Counted from the first letter of the stretch, positions 45,418 to 54,496 are shown. The stretch is DNA of 64,000 nucleotides from Spirochaetales bacterium (GCA_027021365.1 JALUUM010000020.1:140726-204725), one strand, 5' to 3'. Notes: generated by a model from the letters alone, not told the origin. Numbers and translations are program-made.

Positions 45418-46329
45418 GTGGCAAAGAATGTTTTCAAACCGCAGGAAATAATGTACAGGACACGAAAGGTGTTCATCGAACCACCGAGAATCGAGCCGGA
45501 GGAACCGGAAGCAATAGAGCTTACCGCTGAAGAATATACAGGTCCCACTGTGGAGGATATCCGAAGAGAAGCTGAGGAGTTCCGCAAGAGATGGGAATCC
45601 GAGAAGCAGCAGATGATTGAAAAGGCCAGGGAAGAGGCTGACCGGATAATAAAGGATGCAGAGAGGATTGCATTCGAAGAGGTGAAGAAGAAGAATAATC
45701 AGGCACAGAAGATAAGACAGGAGGCCGAAGACGAGGCGAAGAGAATCATCGAGGATGCCAAAAAGGAAGCGGAAGCCATTGAAAACGAGGTAAAACAAAA
45801 GGTAAGCCAGCTGGAAAAAGAGGCATTCGAGAGAGGGTATAAAGAAGGGCATGATAGGGGTTACCAGGAGGGAAAGGAAGAGGTAAAGAGATTGATAGAT
45901 CGGCTCCATACGATTATCTCGAAAGCAATAGAGAAGAGAAACGAAATAATCGAGGAGAGTGAGACACAGATTATAAATCTCGTCCTCCTGATTGCAAAGA
46001 AGGTTATAAAAGTCATATCGGAGAATCAGAAGAATGTTGTGATAAACAACGTAGTACAGGCACTTAGAAAGTTGAAGAGCAGGGGTGATGTTGTTATCAG
46101 GGTCAATCTTGCCGATCTTCAGCTTACTTCGGAACATGTAAAGGATTTCATGAGCATGGTAGAGAATGTTAAGTCGATAACCGTTCTGGAAGATTCGTCG
46201 GTCGACAGGGGAGGATGTATCATCGAAACAGATTTTGGTCAGATAGATGCAAGGATTTCGTCCCAGCTGCATGAAATAGAAGAGAAGATATTGGAACTGA
46301 TGCCCATAAAGTCAAAAGGAGAGGGCTGA
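45418..46329 (+). CDS. fliH: Flagellar export regulator FliH
   Basis: FliH controls the FliI ATPase at the export gate. The 303-residue protein has a long charged coiled coil (about 45-150, EEFRKRWESEKQQMIEKARE and similar), a GxxxG-like stretch (ERGYKEGHDRGYQEGKEE, about 139-156), and a C-terminal globular domain (about 170-295) as in the FliH/V-ATPase E family. GTG 45418 has AGGAG nine bases upstream. Confidence 0.92.
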   Translation: MAKNVFKPQEIMYRTRKVFIEPPRIEPEEPEAIELTAEEYTGPTVEDIRREAEEFRKRWESEKQQMIEKAREEADRIIKDAERIAFEEVKKKNNQAQKIRQEAEDEAKRIIEDAKKEAEAIENEVKQKVSQLEKEAFERGYKEGHDRGYQEGKEEVKRLIDRLHTIISKAIEKRNEIIEESETQIINLVLLIAKKVIKVISENQKNVVINNVVQALRKLKSRGDVVIRVNLADLQLTSEHVKDFMSMVENVKSITVLEDSSVDRGGCIIETDFGQIDARISSQLHEIEEKILELMPIKSKGEG

Positions 46330-46376
46330 TACAGGGTAAGCATGTAAATATATTAAACCCAAATTGGGAGGGGAAA

Positions 46377-47735
46377 ATGGGTTTATTTGACAAATACACG
46401 TCTCAACTGGAAAGAATAGATCCAATCAAATACACGGGAAAGGTTGTAAGGGTAAATGGTCTTCTTATCGAGAGCCAGGGCCCTCATGCAATAGTGGGTG
46501 AGCTGTGTCAGATTCTCGCTCCAAAGGGCGGAGGGGTCGTCTGGGCTGAAGTGGTTGGCCTGGAAGAGGACAGGGTCAAGCTCATGACTTACGACGAAAT
46601 GGAAGGAATAGAGGTTGGTTGTACGGTGATTGCAACGGGAGAAACCCTGTCCGTTCCTGTTTCAGAGAAGCTTCTCGGGAGGGTGCTGGACTATATGGGA
46701 AGACCCCTGGACGAAAAGGGAGATATAGGTTCACCGGAAATCTACTCGGTATTCGGTTCACCACCTCATGTTCTTAAAAGGCAGAGGATAACGAAAAGGA
46801 TAACCACCGGTATCAGGGCGATAGACGGGCTGGTTACAGTTGGAAAGGGGCAGAGGATGGGAATATTCTCCGGAAGTGGGGTTGGGAAATCGACACTTCT
46901 AGGGATGATAGCAAGAAACACCTCAGCCGATGTCAATGTTATCGCCCTTATAGGGGAGAGGGGTAGGGAAGTCAGAGAGTTTATCGAGAATGATCTGGGA
47001 GAAGAGGGTCTTGCGAGGTCAGTGATCGTAGTTGCATCTTCCAACAAGCCGCCACTGGCCAGGCTTCGAGGATCCTTCGTGGCAACTGCAATAGCCGAGT
47101 ACTTCAGGGATCGGGGAAACGATGTGATGCTCCTCTTTGATTCCGTAACGCGATTTGCCAGGGCTCAGAGAGAGATAGGACTTGCAATAGGCGAACCGCC
47201 TGCTACAAGGGGATTTACCCCTTCTGTTTTTGCACTGCTTCCCAAGCTACTGGAACGAAGCGGAGCCTCCGAAAGGGGAACCATTACCGGCTTTTACGCT
47301 ATTCTCGTGGAAGGTGATGATATGGACGAACCAATATCCGATAATGTAAGGGGAATACTAGACGGCCACATCGTTCTGGAGAGAAGACTGGCTGAGCGGA
47401 ACCATTATCCTGCTATAGATGTGTTGAAGTCTATTTCCAGGCTGGCTGTTAATATTACAGGTGAAAAAACAAAGGAGGCTGCGGGTTTCGTTAAGAGGAT
47501 GCTTGCCGTCTATGGTGAAGCTGAAGACCTGATAAACGTGGGTGCATACGTGCGGGGGAGTAACGTGGAAATCGACCTTGCCATAGACAAGATGCCGGAA
47601 ATAAATTCCTTTCTCATGCAGGGAATAGAAGAGAAGGCCACCATGAAAGAGGCACTGGAAGGTATAGCGAGGATTTCGGGGATAGAAATACCAGAAGAGG
47701 AGATGGAAGATGAAAAGATATTCCTTCAGGCTTGA
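46377..47735 (+). CDS. fliI: Flagellum-specific ATP synthase FliI
   Basis: F1-beta-like ATPase energising flagellar export, 452 residues. P-loop GSGVGKST is at about 169-176, with GERGREVREFIE near 194-205, Walker B DVMLLFDSVTRFARAQREIG near 251-270, and GSFTALPTILVEGDD-equivalent GTITGFYAILVEGDDMDEPI near 302-321. GGGAGGGGA stands just before the ATG. It overlaps fliJ by 26 bases. Confidence 0.96.
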   Translation: MGLFDKYTSQLERIDPIKYTGKVVRVNGLLIESQGPHAIVGELCQILAPKGGGVVWAEVVGLEEDRVKLMTYDEMEGIEVGCTVIATGETLSVPVSEKLLGRVLDYMGRPLDEKGDIGSPEIYSVFGSPPHVLKRQRITKRITTGIRAIDGLVTVGKGQRMGIFSGSGVGKSTLLGMIARNTSADVNVIALIGERGREVREFIENDLGEEGLARSVIVVASSNKPPLARLRGSFVATAIAEYFRDRGNDVMLLFDSVTRFARAQREIGLAIGEPPATRGFTPSVFALLPKLLERSGASERGTITGFYAILVEGDDMDEPISDNVRGILDGHIVLERRLAERNHYPAIDVLKSISRLAVNITGEKTKEAAGFVKRMLAVYGEAEDLINVGAYVRGSNVEIDLAIDKMPEINSFLMQGIEEKATMKEALEGIARISGIEIPEEEMEDEKIFLQA

Positions 47736-48168
47736 GCGTTTCTTGAAGCTGAAGAGGTATGTAGAGAGAGAATGGGAGCAGCGGCTTGCATATATAAGCG
47801 GTATCTGCCTGGAGATAGAGAACAGGATTGCGTATATGGGCGGCGAGATAAACAGGGTGATGCTTGAGGAAAATCCCGGCGGAAATACGGAAATAGAAGA
47901 AATCGATATAAATGAATTGATCAGCAGAGAAATGTATATATATCGCTTGAACAGTAAGATTTCAGAACTTCAAGACGAACTGGCAAAGCGAAGAGAAGAA
48001 CTTCAAGAGGTGAGGGAAAAGTACCTTGCAGCATCCAGAGAACGAAAGGTACTGGAAAAACTAAAGGAGAAGAAGGAGACGGAGTATTACAGGCTGCAGA
48101 AACTCGATGAGATTAAAACTATCGATGACTTGAATAATGCCAAATGGGCCGTTATTTCAAGTAAATAG
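47710..48168 (+). CDS. fliJ: Flagellar export chaperone FliJ
   Basis: A 152-residue, almost wholly coiled-coil protein (MKRYSFRLERFLKLKRYVER at the start, long heptads at about 75-130). Its length and place after fliI fit FliJ, the stalk-like protein in the FliI ring that also interacts with FlhA; spirochaete literature calls it flbA. Sequence similarity within the family is low, so position carries much of the call. Confidence 0.85.
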   Translation: MKRYSFRLERFLKLKRYVEREWEQRLAYISGICLEIENRIAYMGGEINRVMLEENPGGNTEIEEIDINELISREMYIYRLNSKISELQDELAKRREELQEVREKYLAASRERKVLEKLKEKKETEYYRLQKLDEIKTIDDLNNAKWAVISSK

Positions 48169-48177
48169 GAGGTTGTC

Positions 48178-48795
48178 TTGGCAGATTTCGGAGGAATAGG
48201 TACCGGAGCACGTATATTCATACTGATTCTCTTGATAGTTGTTCTCCTTTTGGGCGGGCTTATCTGGTTCGACTATATAGGTTTGATTAATGCAAAGGAA
48301 ACACTCTCCCCTGTTTTGTCAATTGTCGGCCTCAAGAAACCCACGAAGGTTGAGGGAATTGATGACCCCTTGCTCCTCGAGAGGGAGAGGCTGAAAAAGC
48401 AGAGCGAGGCCATTGCCTTGAGGGCGGAAGAATTGCAGAAAAGGGAGGAAGAGATAAAGAAAAAAGAGCAGGAGATAGAGCAAAAGGCAGAAAAATTGGC
48501 AGAAAAGGAAAAAGCTCTGGATGAAAGGGAAAAATCGTTTAACGAACGTGTAAAAGCTTTCGAAAATAGAAGAGTGAACCTCGTTCAGAACTCGAAATAT
48601 CTGGTGGGAATGCCACCGGAAAATGCAGTGAAGATACTCTTGAATATGGATGACCAGGATATAATCGACATATTCCGGATAACCGAGGAAGAAGCGGCAA
48701 AAGCAGGCGAAACTTCACTGGTCGCTTATTGGCTTTCGCTGATGCCACCCGAAAGGGCTGCTGAACTTCAGCGAAAGATGGCAAGAAAACCTTGA
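48178..48795 (+). CDS. flbB: Periplasmic flagellar collar protein FlbB
   Basis: Spirochaete-specific protein that starts assembly of the collar around the periplasmic flagellar motor, known from Borrelia. It has 205 residues, one membrane helix (about 12-33) and a long coiled coil (about 62-125, with repeats such as KREEEIKKKEQEIEQK). A C-terminal MgtE-N-like globular part follows (MPPENAVKILLNMDDQDIIDIFR). TTG 48178 has AGGAGG five bases upstream. The position between fliJ and fliK is the same as in Borrelia and Treponema. Confidence 0.88.
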   Translation: MADFGGIGTGARIFILILLIVVLLLGGLIWFDYIGLINAKETLSPVLSIVGLKKPTKVEGIDDPLLLERERLKKQSEAIALRAEELQKREEEIKKKEQEIEQKAEKLAEKEKALDEREKSFNERVKAFENRRVNLVQNSKYLVGMPPENAVKILLNMDDQDIIDIFRITEEEAAKAGETSLVAYWLSLMPPERAAELQRKMARKP

Positions 48796-48812
48796 GATAG
48801 ATGAGGTATTAG

Positions 48813-50132
48813 GTGTTACTGAGTGCTGTTAAGGTACAGATTGAGGAAACGGAAGGCTCGAAGGGTACGATTGGAAAGCCTTCCCCTTCCAAGAAGCAGA
48901 CGAAAAAGAACTATTTAGGAACTGGTGGTGTAAGGGAGAACCTCTTTGCATCACTTATGAAGAAAAAGGTAGTACCATCAAAGAAGAGCGTTTCGGGCAG
49001 AGGTATTCCGGATAAAGGCACTGCGAACAAAATAGAAGATATTCTTGAGGAACTAACAAGGTATGCAGAAAATATATCGGCAGGGAAGGAACCTATCGTA
49101 AAGACAGGTAAAGGAATTGCCGGTGAAAAAATATCAAAGGCTATTCGGGCTCTGATTGAAGAATTAATTAAATATCTTGGAAATAATGACAGTAAACCTG
49201 CTGTTTTGAAGGAAGATATTTCCAAACTTATCGAACTTGCAAAAAAGTTGGAGAAAGACCTGCTTGAAGGAAAGAAAAACTACCGATCCCTGCTGGAAGA
49301 GCTTGCGGCGTTTGTATCCAAGGCAAAGGAACAGTTGCTCTCCCGGAACACGTTGGCAGAAGCATCGGCAAAAGCATTGACAAAAACATCGGTATCCGGG
49401 GGAGGGGAGCTTTATCTGAAAGAAAAGGCGGACAGGCCAGTTGATGGCAAGCCAAAGTTGACGGTTATAGACCTGAGAAGGGATGATCATAGCTCACAAA
49501 AGAAGAGGCTTGATCCACATCAACTCAAAACTGTAAAAAGTGAAATTTCAGAGCCGGGGACTGTAAAGGCTGTGAGTAGCAGTTCGGGCGGGAAGGGAGC
49601 CGAAGTTCTCTTTAATAGCGGTAACAGTGGAAGCGATAGTACCATGATGAAAGGAGAAACCGGAAATATTACGGGCCATGCTAAAGCTACATTTGAAAGT
49701 GTTACAGAACAGTTCAATGAACTGATAGGCAAAAAGATTTTCAAGGGCGGGAGTATAATTGTCAGGGATAATGAAAACGGTGAAATAAGATTTCATCTGA
49801 AACCCGAATCTCTTGGAAGTGTGAGGATAAAGCTAACAATCAACGAGAATCGTATAGTGGGAAAGATTATTGTCGAAAATAATAGTGTAAAGGATGCTTT
49901 GAACAACGGGCTTGAGTCACTGAAGGATGCGCTTAAGAGCAACGGTTTTCAGACGGCGTCATTCGATGTATCGGTAGGGAGTGAACTTTCAGGGAAGATG
50001 GATGAACACGGAGGGGAAAAGACTTGGGGGAAGAGCATTGGGAGGATACCGGTTTTGAAGGAAATAGAAGATTCGATACCGAATTTGCTTGAAATCAAGA
50101 GGGATGAACTTTTGATAGATATGATAGTTTGA
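48813..50132 (+). CDS. fliK: Flagellar hook-length control protein FliK
   Basis: Secreted ruler that switches export from hook to filament proteins, 439 residues. The N-terminal two thirds are low-complexity, Lys/Ser-rich and poorly conserved. The C-terminal Flg_hook domain (about 300-395) has EIRFHLKPESLGSVRIKLTI and ENNSVKDALNNGLESLKDALKS. GTG 48813 has GAGG six bases upstream. Spirochaete papers call the gene flbC. Lower conservation than its neighbours is normal for this family. Confidence 0.88.
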   Translation: MLLSAVKVQIEETEGSKGTIGKPSPSKKQTKKNYLGTGGVRENLFASLMKKKVVPSKKSVSGRGIPDKGTANKIEDILEELTRYAENISAGKEPIVKTGKGIAGEKISKAIRALIEELIKYLGNNDSKPAVLKEDISKLIELAKKLEKDLLEGKKNYRSLLEELAAFVSKAKEQLLSRNTLAEASAKALTKTSVSGGGELYLKEKADRPVDGKPKLTVIDLRRDDHSSQKKRLDPHQLKTVKSEISEPGTVKAVSSSSGGKGAEVLFNSGNSGSDSTMMKGETGNITGHAKATFESVTEQFNELIGKKIFKGGSIIVRDNENGEIRFHLKPESLGSVRIKLTINENRIVGKIIVENNSVKDALNNGLESLKDALKSNGFQTASFDVSVGSELSGKMDEHGGEKTWGKSIGRIPVLKEIEDSIPNLLEIKRDELLIDMIV

Positions 50133-50157
50133 ACAAGGTGACTGAACAGGAGGTTTC

Positions 50158-50592
50158 ATGGACTTACAAACGATACTTGCTCCGGATCAACTGGCAAAAC
50201 TGAAGGAGCTGGTCAATACGACCAATAAGAGCCTGAATGGCGGAAAGGGAATCAAGACAACACTGGACAAGAATGATTTCCTAAAGATACTGATGACACA
50301 ATTGACACATCAGGATCCGACAGAGCCGATGAAGGACAAGGATTTTATTGCCCAGATGGCTCAGTTTTCCACGTTGGAACAAATAACAAATATGAACGAG
50401 GAAATGTCAAAGGTTCTTTCCCTGATTGTGAGAAGCCAGGCTTTCTCCATGGTGGGAAAGACGGTAGAGATAAACAGCGGTGATGGAAATATTTCAGGTA
50501 TAATCGAGGAAGTTACTGGAGGGGAATATCCACAGGTACTGGTGAAGGGAAAATATTATGATTTTTCAGACATTGAGAGGGTAAAGAAATGA
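50158..50592 (+). CDS. flgD: Flagellar hook-assembly scaffold FlgD
   Basis: Hook cap protein, 144 residues, a short version with the N-terminal FlgD domain ([40 protein letters not shown], about 40-80) and a reduced C-terminal part ([13 protein letters not shown]...). It assists polymerisation of FlgE, the next gene, with which it shares an ATGA overlap. Confidence 0.95.
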   Translation: MDLQTILAPDQLAKLKELVNTTNKSLNGGKGIKTTLDKNDFLKILMTQLTHQDPTEPMKDKDFIAQMAQFSTLEQITNMNEEMSKVLSLIVRSQAFSMVGKTVEINSGDGNISGIIEEVTGGEYPQVLVKGKYYDFSDIERVKK

Positions 50593-51977
50593 TGCGATCA
50601 CTTTATGCAGGCGTATCCGGCCTGCAAAACCATCAGATCAGGATGGATGTTCTCGGCAATAATATTTCGAATGTCAACACCACCGGATTCAAGAAGGGAA
50701 GAGTCACCTTTCAAGACATGCTCTCCCAGACACTGTCAGGTGCTGCGAAACCTACCGATGAGGTGGGTGGAGTGAACCCGAAGCAGGTAGGCCTTGGTAT
50801 GATGGTGGCTTCTATCGATACGATAATGACGCAAGGTTCACTGCAGACTACCGGTAAAAATACGGATCTCGCCATACAGGGAGAGGGTTTCTTTATAGAG
50901 AAAGCAGGTGAGAAGACCTATTTTACCAGGGCTGGTAATTTCGGTCTGGACAAGGATGGCCGTCTTGTAAACCCCGCCAACGGAATGAGAGTTCAGGGCT
51001 GGATGGCGAGGAGAGTCGGCGGGACGGCAACAATCAACACATCCGGTGATATCGAGGATCTAGTTATTCCCATCGGAGACAAGGACCCGGCATTTGCCAC
51101 AACAGAGGTGTATTTCGCTTCGAACCTGGACAAGAGAATACCTGTGATACCACCGGGAGCAGGACCTGAGGATATTCAAAAGGGAACCTGGACGACAACT
51201 CACGATATCTACGATTCCTTCGGAAAGGTTCACAAGCTTCAGGTCAATTTTACCAAGGTGCCCGGTATCGCAAACAGGTGGAGGGTAGAGGTGATTGTTG
51301 ATCCCAATGCCGAAACCCCGACAAATACCACTGTTGAAGTCGGTGCTGCGAACAATACGGACAATATATTCTTCATCGATTTCGACAATCTCGGAGCTCT
51401 TGCGGCGGTTTCGGATGCACAGGGTGACACTATCAATACAGGTGCACTCCAGGTACCGGTTTCCTTCGATGTTCCCGAAGCAACGGTTCCTGCCGGGGCC
51501 GCAGCGGTAAGGCAGACCTTCAATCTGAACCTCGGTACCGTCGGATCATACAGGAACAGTATAACTCAGTTTGCAGACAAGAGTTCGACGAAGATAACGG
51601 GACAGAACGGATACACCATGGGCTACCTGGAGAGTTTCAAGATAGATCAGTCGGGGGTAATTACCGGAGTCTATACAAACGGAACAAAGAGGGTGCTTGG
51701 ACAGATTGCCCTCGCTACCTTTACAAACCCCGGAGGTCTGGAGAAAGAGGGTGAGAATACCTATGTCGTATCTAACAATTCCGGTGATCCCAACATTGGG
51801 GCACCCGGAATAGCGGGAAAGGGTAAGGTTATTGCGGGAGCGCTGGAGATGAGCAATGTGGATCTTGCCGAGCAGTTTACCGATATGATTGTGACGCAAC
51901 GTGGTTTCCAGGCAAACTCGAGGGTCATAACGACCTCCGACCAGATGCTCCAGGAACTGTTAACCTTGAAACGATAG
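50589..51977 (+). CDS. flgE: Flagellar hook protein FlgE, cysteine-free
   Basis: Builds the hook, 462 residues. N-terminal rod/hook motif [24 protein letters not shown] and C-terminal [40 protein letters not shown] are typical. In Treponema hooks neighbouring subunits are joined by a lysinoalanine bond between Lys165 and Cys178. Here Lys165 (codon 51081-51083) is present but residue 178 is Ser (TCG, 51120-51122), in FASNLDKR, and there is no cysteine anywhere in the protein. Asn179 and Thr334, reported to help the reaction, are kept. Coupled to flgD by ATGA. Confidence 0.96.
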   Translation: MMRSLYAGVSGLQNHQIRMDVLGNNISNVNTTGFKKGRVTFQDMLSQTLSGAAKPTDEVGGVNPKQVGLGMMVASIDTIMTQGSLQTTGKNTDLAIQGEGFFIEKAGEKTYFTRAGNFGLDKDGRLVNPANGMRVQGWMARRVGGTATINTSGDIEDLVIPIGDKDPAFATTEVYFASNLDKRIPVIPPGAGPEDIQKGTWTTTHDIYDSFGKVHKLQVNFTKVPGIANRWRVEVIVDPNAETPTNTTVEVGAANNTDNIFFIDFDNLGALAAVSDAQGDTINTGALQVPVSFDVPEATVPAGAAAVRQTFNLNLGTVGSYRNSITQFADKSSTKITGQNGYTMGYLESFKIDQSGVITGVYTNGTKRVLGQIALATFTNPGGLEKEGENTYVVSNNSGDPNIGAPGIAGKGKVIAGALEMSNVDLAEQFTDMIVTQRGFQANSRVITTSDQMLQELLTLKR

Positions 51978-52016
51978 TATGATACAATGATTTTTGCGAG
52001 GGTCGGAATAGTAAGT

Positions 52017-52056
52017 GATGAACAAGGATAAGCGAGGATGAGCAAGGATGAGTAAG
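52017..52056 (+). repeat. Four 10-bp tandem repeats with nested mini-ORFs before flbD
   Basis: GATGAACAAG, GATAAGCGAG, GATGAGCAAG and GATGAGTAAG follow each other from 52017 to 52056. Each unit has a purine-rich AAGG/GAGG followed by AT(G/A), so the array makes several start sites. ATGs at 52018, 52038 and 52048 open reading frames of 7, 5 and 4 codons. The first ends where the second begins, and the third ends on the flbD ATG (ATGA at 52059). Confidence 0.75.
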
Positions 52057-52058
52057 GG

Positions 52059-52256
52059 ATGATTGAAGTGACAAGGCTCGACGGAAAGACATACTACGTG
52101 AATCCTCATCAGATAGAGTATATCGAGTGCAATCCCGATACGACTCTCGTAATGCTCTCAGGGAAGAGACTCATAGTCAAGGAGGATTACGATACTATAT
52201 TTGAAAGAATCGTTCAGTACAGGAAATTGATAGGTGCTTTCAAGAATGAGGAGTAA
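52059..52256 (+). CDS. flbD: FlbD, small flagellar protein
   Basis: A 65-residue soluble protein of the FlbD family found in flagellar operons of spirochaetes and Firmicutes; precise role unknown. Typical features are IEVTRLDGKTYYVNPHQIEYIE at the start and DTTLVMLSGKRLIVKE. It sits between flgE and motA, as in Borrelia and Bacillus. Translation may be influenced by the repeat array directly before it. Confidence 0.92.
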   Translation: MIEVTRLDGKTYYVNPHQIEYIECNPDTTLVMLSGKRLIVKEDYDTIFERIVQYRKLIGAFKNEE

Positions 52257-52260
52257 TTAG

Positions 52261-53043
52261 ATGGATCTCGGTACGATAGTAGGGGTTTTTGGAGGATTTG
52301 CACTGATATTGATGTCTATTCTTACCAGTAAGGGTAATATCGGTGCATACATAAATGTACCATCAGCCCTTATGACGATAGGCGGTTCATTTGCCGCTCT
52401 CCTTGTTTCGAACCCTTTGGCCAGGGTTCTTGGCATCATGAAGTATGTCAACATAGGATTGAGGGTACCAAACTACGAGGAGGAGAGAATCATCTCGCAG
52501 CTCGTTACGTTCTCTGAAAAGGCGAGGAGAGAGGGTCTTTTGGCTCTTGAAGACGACCTGGAAGAGGTGGAGGATGAGTTTTTAAGAAAGGGTATCCAGC
52601 TCGTCGTTGACGGAACAGACCCGGAGATAATAAAGAACATACTGTACAACGAACTCAACCAGATACAGGAGCGGCACTTAGCCGGGATCAATATTTTTGA
52701 TCAGTGGGGCAAGCTTGCACCGGCTTTCGGAATGATCGGTACCCTTGCAGGTCTGATAGCAATGCTTGCCAATATTGAGGACAAGTCTTCCATCGGTACT
52801 GGAATGGCACTGGCACTTATCACAACGATGTACGGTGCTATCCTTGCAAACCTCGTGTTTATTCCTTACAAGAGTAAGCTGGAAGACAGGGACCGGGCAG
52901 AAACCCTTGTAAAAGAGATAATGATAGAGGGTATTCTCTCCATTCAGTCGGGTGATAATCCGAGGATTCTGGAGGAAAAGCTTATATCCTTTCTTCCGCC
53001 TGCAAGGAGAGAGGCGGTAAAACAGGAAGCCGCCAGGGAATAG
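52261..53043 (+). CDS. motA: Flagellar stator protein MotA
   Basis: Proton- or sodium-conducting stator subunit, 260 residues, four membrane helices (about 4-22, 32-50, 150-172, 183-205). The cytoplasmic loop (about 70-145) holds charged residues that contact FliG. The conserved LAPAFGMIGTLAGLIAML is at about 156-173 and TTMYGAILANLVFIP near 195-209. Starts four bases after flbD. Confidence 0.96.
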   Translation: MDLGTIVGVFGGFALILMSILTSKGNIGAYINVPSALMTIGGSFAALLVSNPLARVLGIMKYVNIGLRVPNYEEERIISQLVTFSEKARREGLLALEDDLEEVEDEFLRKGIQLVVDGTDPEIIKNILYNELNQIQERHLAGINIFDQWGKLAPAFGMIGTLAGLIAMLANIEDKSSIGTGMALALITTMYGAILANLVFIPYKSKLEDRDRAETLVKEIMIEGILSIQSGDNPRILEEKLISFLPPARREAVKQEAARE

Positions 53044-53067
53044 GAGATTTAGGGTATAGGAGGTATA

Positions 53068-53796
53068 ATGCCAGCACCGAAAAAGTGTAAGAAATGTGAA
53101 GAAGGCGCTCCCGATTGGTTGTTGACATACGGTGACATGACCACACTCCTTCTTACATTTTTTATAATGATGTTTACTACGGCAGAGATAAATGGCAGTG
53201 AACTCCGCCTGATACTCGCTGCATTCCAGGGTCTTGGTTCCCTTATGGGCGGTAATACCCTGGAGGTGGGAAAGCTTGCCGAACTGGGGAATACCATAAT
53301 GTCACTTCCCTCGAGACAAAGGGGTAATGCCCTGGACAAGGCAAGGCAGCTTGCCATATCACTTTTTCAGCCGGAGTTGAAAACAAAGAAGGTCAGAATC
53401 AAGGAGGATGAGAGGGGCTTGATCATTTCTCTTGCGGCAGACTCCTTTTTCAAACCGGCAAGTGCGACGATCGATATCGAAGCGGCAAGGGAGACCCTCC
53501 AAAAAGTGGCAACTTTGCTCTCGTCACCGCAGCTCAAGGACAGAAGATTCAGGATTGAGGGGCATACGGATTCCATTCCGACGGATCCCAATGGCCCTTA
53601 TCCGACGAACTGGGAGCTATCCACGGCAAGGGCAACGAATGTTTTACACTACCTGGTGGATTTCGGCGTAAATGAAAAGCAGTTTCAGGTGGCTGGTTTC
53701 GCCGATACGGTACCGCTTGCTTCAAATGACACACCAGAGGGAAGGGCATACAACCGGCGGGTCGATATCGTAATACTTACAAAGGGTCACCTGTAA
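53068..53796 (+). CDS. motB: Flagellar stator protein MotB
   Basis: Anchors the stator to peptidoglycan, 242 residues. The membrane helix is at about 17-38 with the ion-binding Asp23 (LLTYGDMTTLLLTFF). The C-terminal OmpA-like domain has FRIEGHTDSIP (about 168-178) and NWELSTARATNVLHYL. A Cys pair at residues 7 and 10 (CKKC) is unusual for the short cytoplasmic tail. The stop codon lies inside the first copy of an intergenic repeat. Confidence 0.95.
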   Translation: MPAPKKCKKCEEGAPDWLLTYGDMTTLLLTFFIMMFTTAEINGSELRLILAAFQGLGSLMGGNTLEVGKLAELGNTIMSLPSRQRGNALDKARQLAISLFQPELKTKKVRIKEDERGLIISLAADSFFKPASATIDIEAARETLQKVATLLSSPQLKDRRFRIEGHTDSIPTDPNGPYPTNWELSTARATNVLHYLVDFGVNEKQFQVAGFADTVPLASNDTPEGRAYNRRVDIVILTKGHL

Positions 53797-53868
53797 GGAA
53801 TTAGCTTGTGAAGGAGTTAGCTTTCAGAGTGGTGGAGCCTGTAAGGAGTGAACTTGTGAAGGATAAGG
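53790..53868 (+). repeat. Imperfect direct repeats between motB and fliL
   Basis: A block starting CCTGTAAGGA at 53790 recurs at 53838, 48 bases on; the first 26 bases match with three differences. Each block consists of two related ~16-base units (GTAAGGA...CTT, GTGAAGGA...), so there are four degenerate copies, each with an AAGGA. The first copy includes the motB stop TAA (53794-53796). Confidence 0.7.
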
Positions 53869-53879
53869 ATCGAAAGGGT

Positions 53880-53908
53880 TTGCATATTTATGTTATTTTT
53901 GATAAATT
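53880..53908 (+). promoter_or_regulatory. Possible internal promoter before fliL
   Basis: TTGCAT (53880-53885) and TAAATT (53903-53908) with a 17-base spacer in the only AT-rich part of the 145-base motB-fliL gap, the longest gap in the flagellar cluster. A start near 53915 would give fliL and the export genes their own transcript. Confidence 0.38.
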
Positions 53909-53941
53909 CTTAAAAGAGAAAGAATAAGGTGGGAGAAGGGA

Positions 53942-54496
53942 ATGTCAGATGAAGAGAGTTTGAATCTCGAAGATGTCGGAGCTGGCGGCGAGGAGATGGA
54001 AGCAGGTGAGAAGCCGGCAGGTTTCTTGCCAAGTATAGTAATCACGATACTCAAATGGGCAGCCATCGGGATTGGTATTATCATTCTTGTCGTAACCACG
54101 ACAGTCGTCACATTCAACATAATCAACAAGGGGAAGGCTGCGAGAAATGTAACGGTCACCTCTCCCAAATATACTGCAAAGACCCCGCCGCTGGAATATT
54201 ACGATAACATCGAGTCTATAAGGGGTGTAACGGCAGATGAGAATCCGGCAATCTTTTCCCTTCGTGTGAGCATAGGGTACCAAATGGGGAACAAAGAGAT
54301 AAACAGTGAACTGATTGCCAGAACGAGACAGATACAAAATCTAATCTTTCTCTATATTAGTTCAAAGAAGGCTGAGGAGTTGACACCGAGCCATTATCAG
54401 CAGTTGGAAGAGGAACTTAAGATACAGATAAATCAGATAATGACAACAGGTAAGATTGATTCCGTTGTTTTCAGGGAATTTGTAGTTACGAGGTAG
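53942..54496 (+). CDS. fliL: Flagellar basal-body associated protein FliL
   Basis: Stator-associated protein, 184 residues, with an acidic cytoplasmic start, one membrane helix (about 33-56) and a periplasmic SPFH-like domain (NPAIFSLRVSIGYQMGN, then TRQIQNLIFLYISSKKAEEL, and KIDSVVFREFVVTR at the end). In spirochaetes FliL also orients periplasmic flagella. The ATG is preceded by GGGAGAAGGGA. Confidence 0.92.
   Translation: MSDEESLNLEDVGAGGEEMEAGEKPAGFLPSIVITILKWAAIGIGIIILVVTTTVVTFNIINKGKAARNVTVTSPKYTAKTPPLEYYDNIESIRGVTADENPAIFSLRVSIGYQMGNKEINSELIARTRQIQNLIFLYISSKKAEELTPSHYQQLEEELKIQINQIMTTGKIDSVVFREFVVTR

Noticed and set aside
45280..46272. Open frame of 330 codons on the minus strand
   Set aside because: Antisense to fliH; it is a Leu/Phe/Tyr-rich mirror of the Glu/Lys-rich coiled coil.
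46358..46368. CCCAAATTGGG palindrome over the fliI ribosome-binding site as an RNA switch
   Set aside because: The loop would be too small for a stable hairpin; only three G-C pairs could form.
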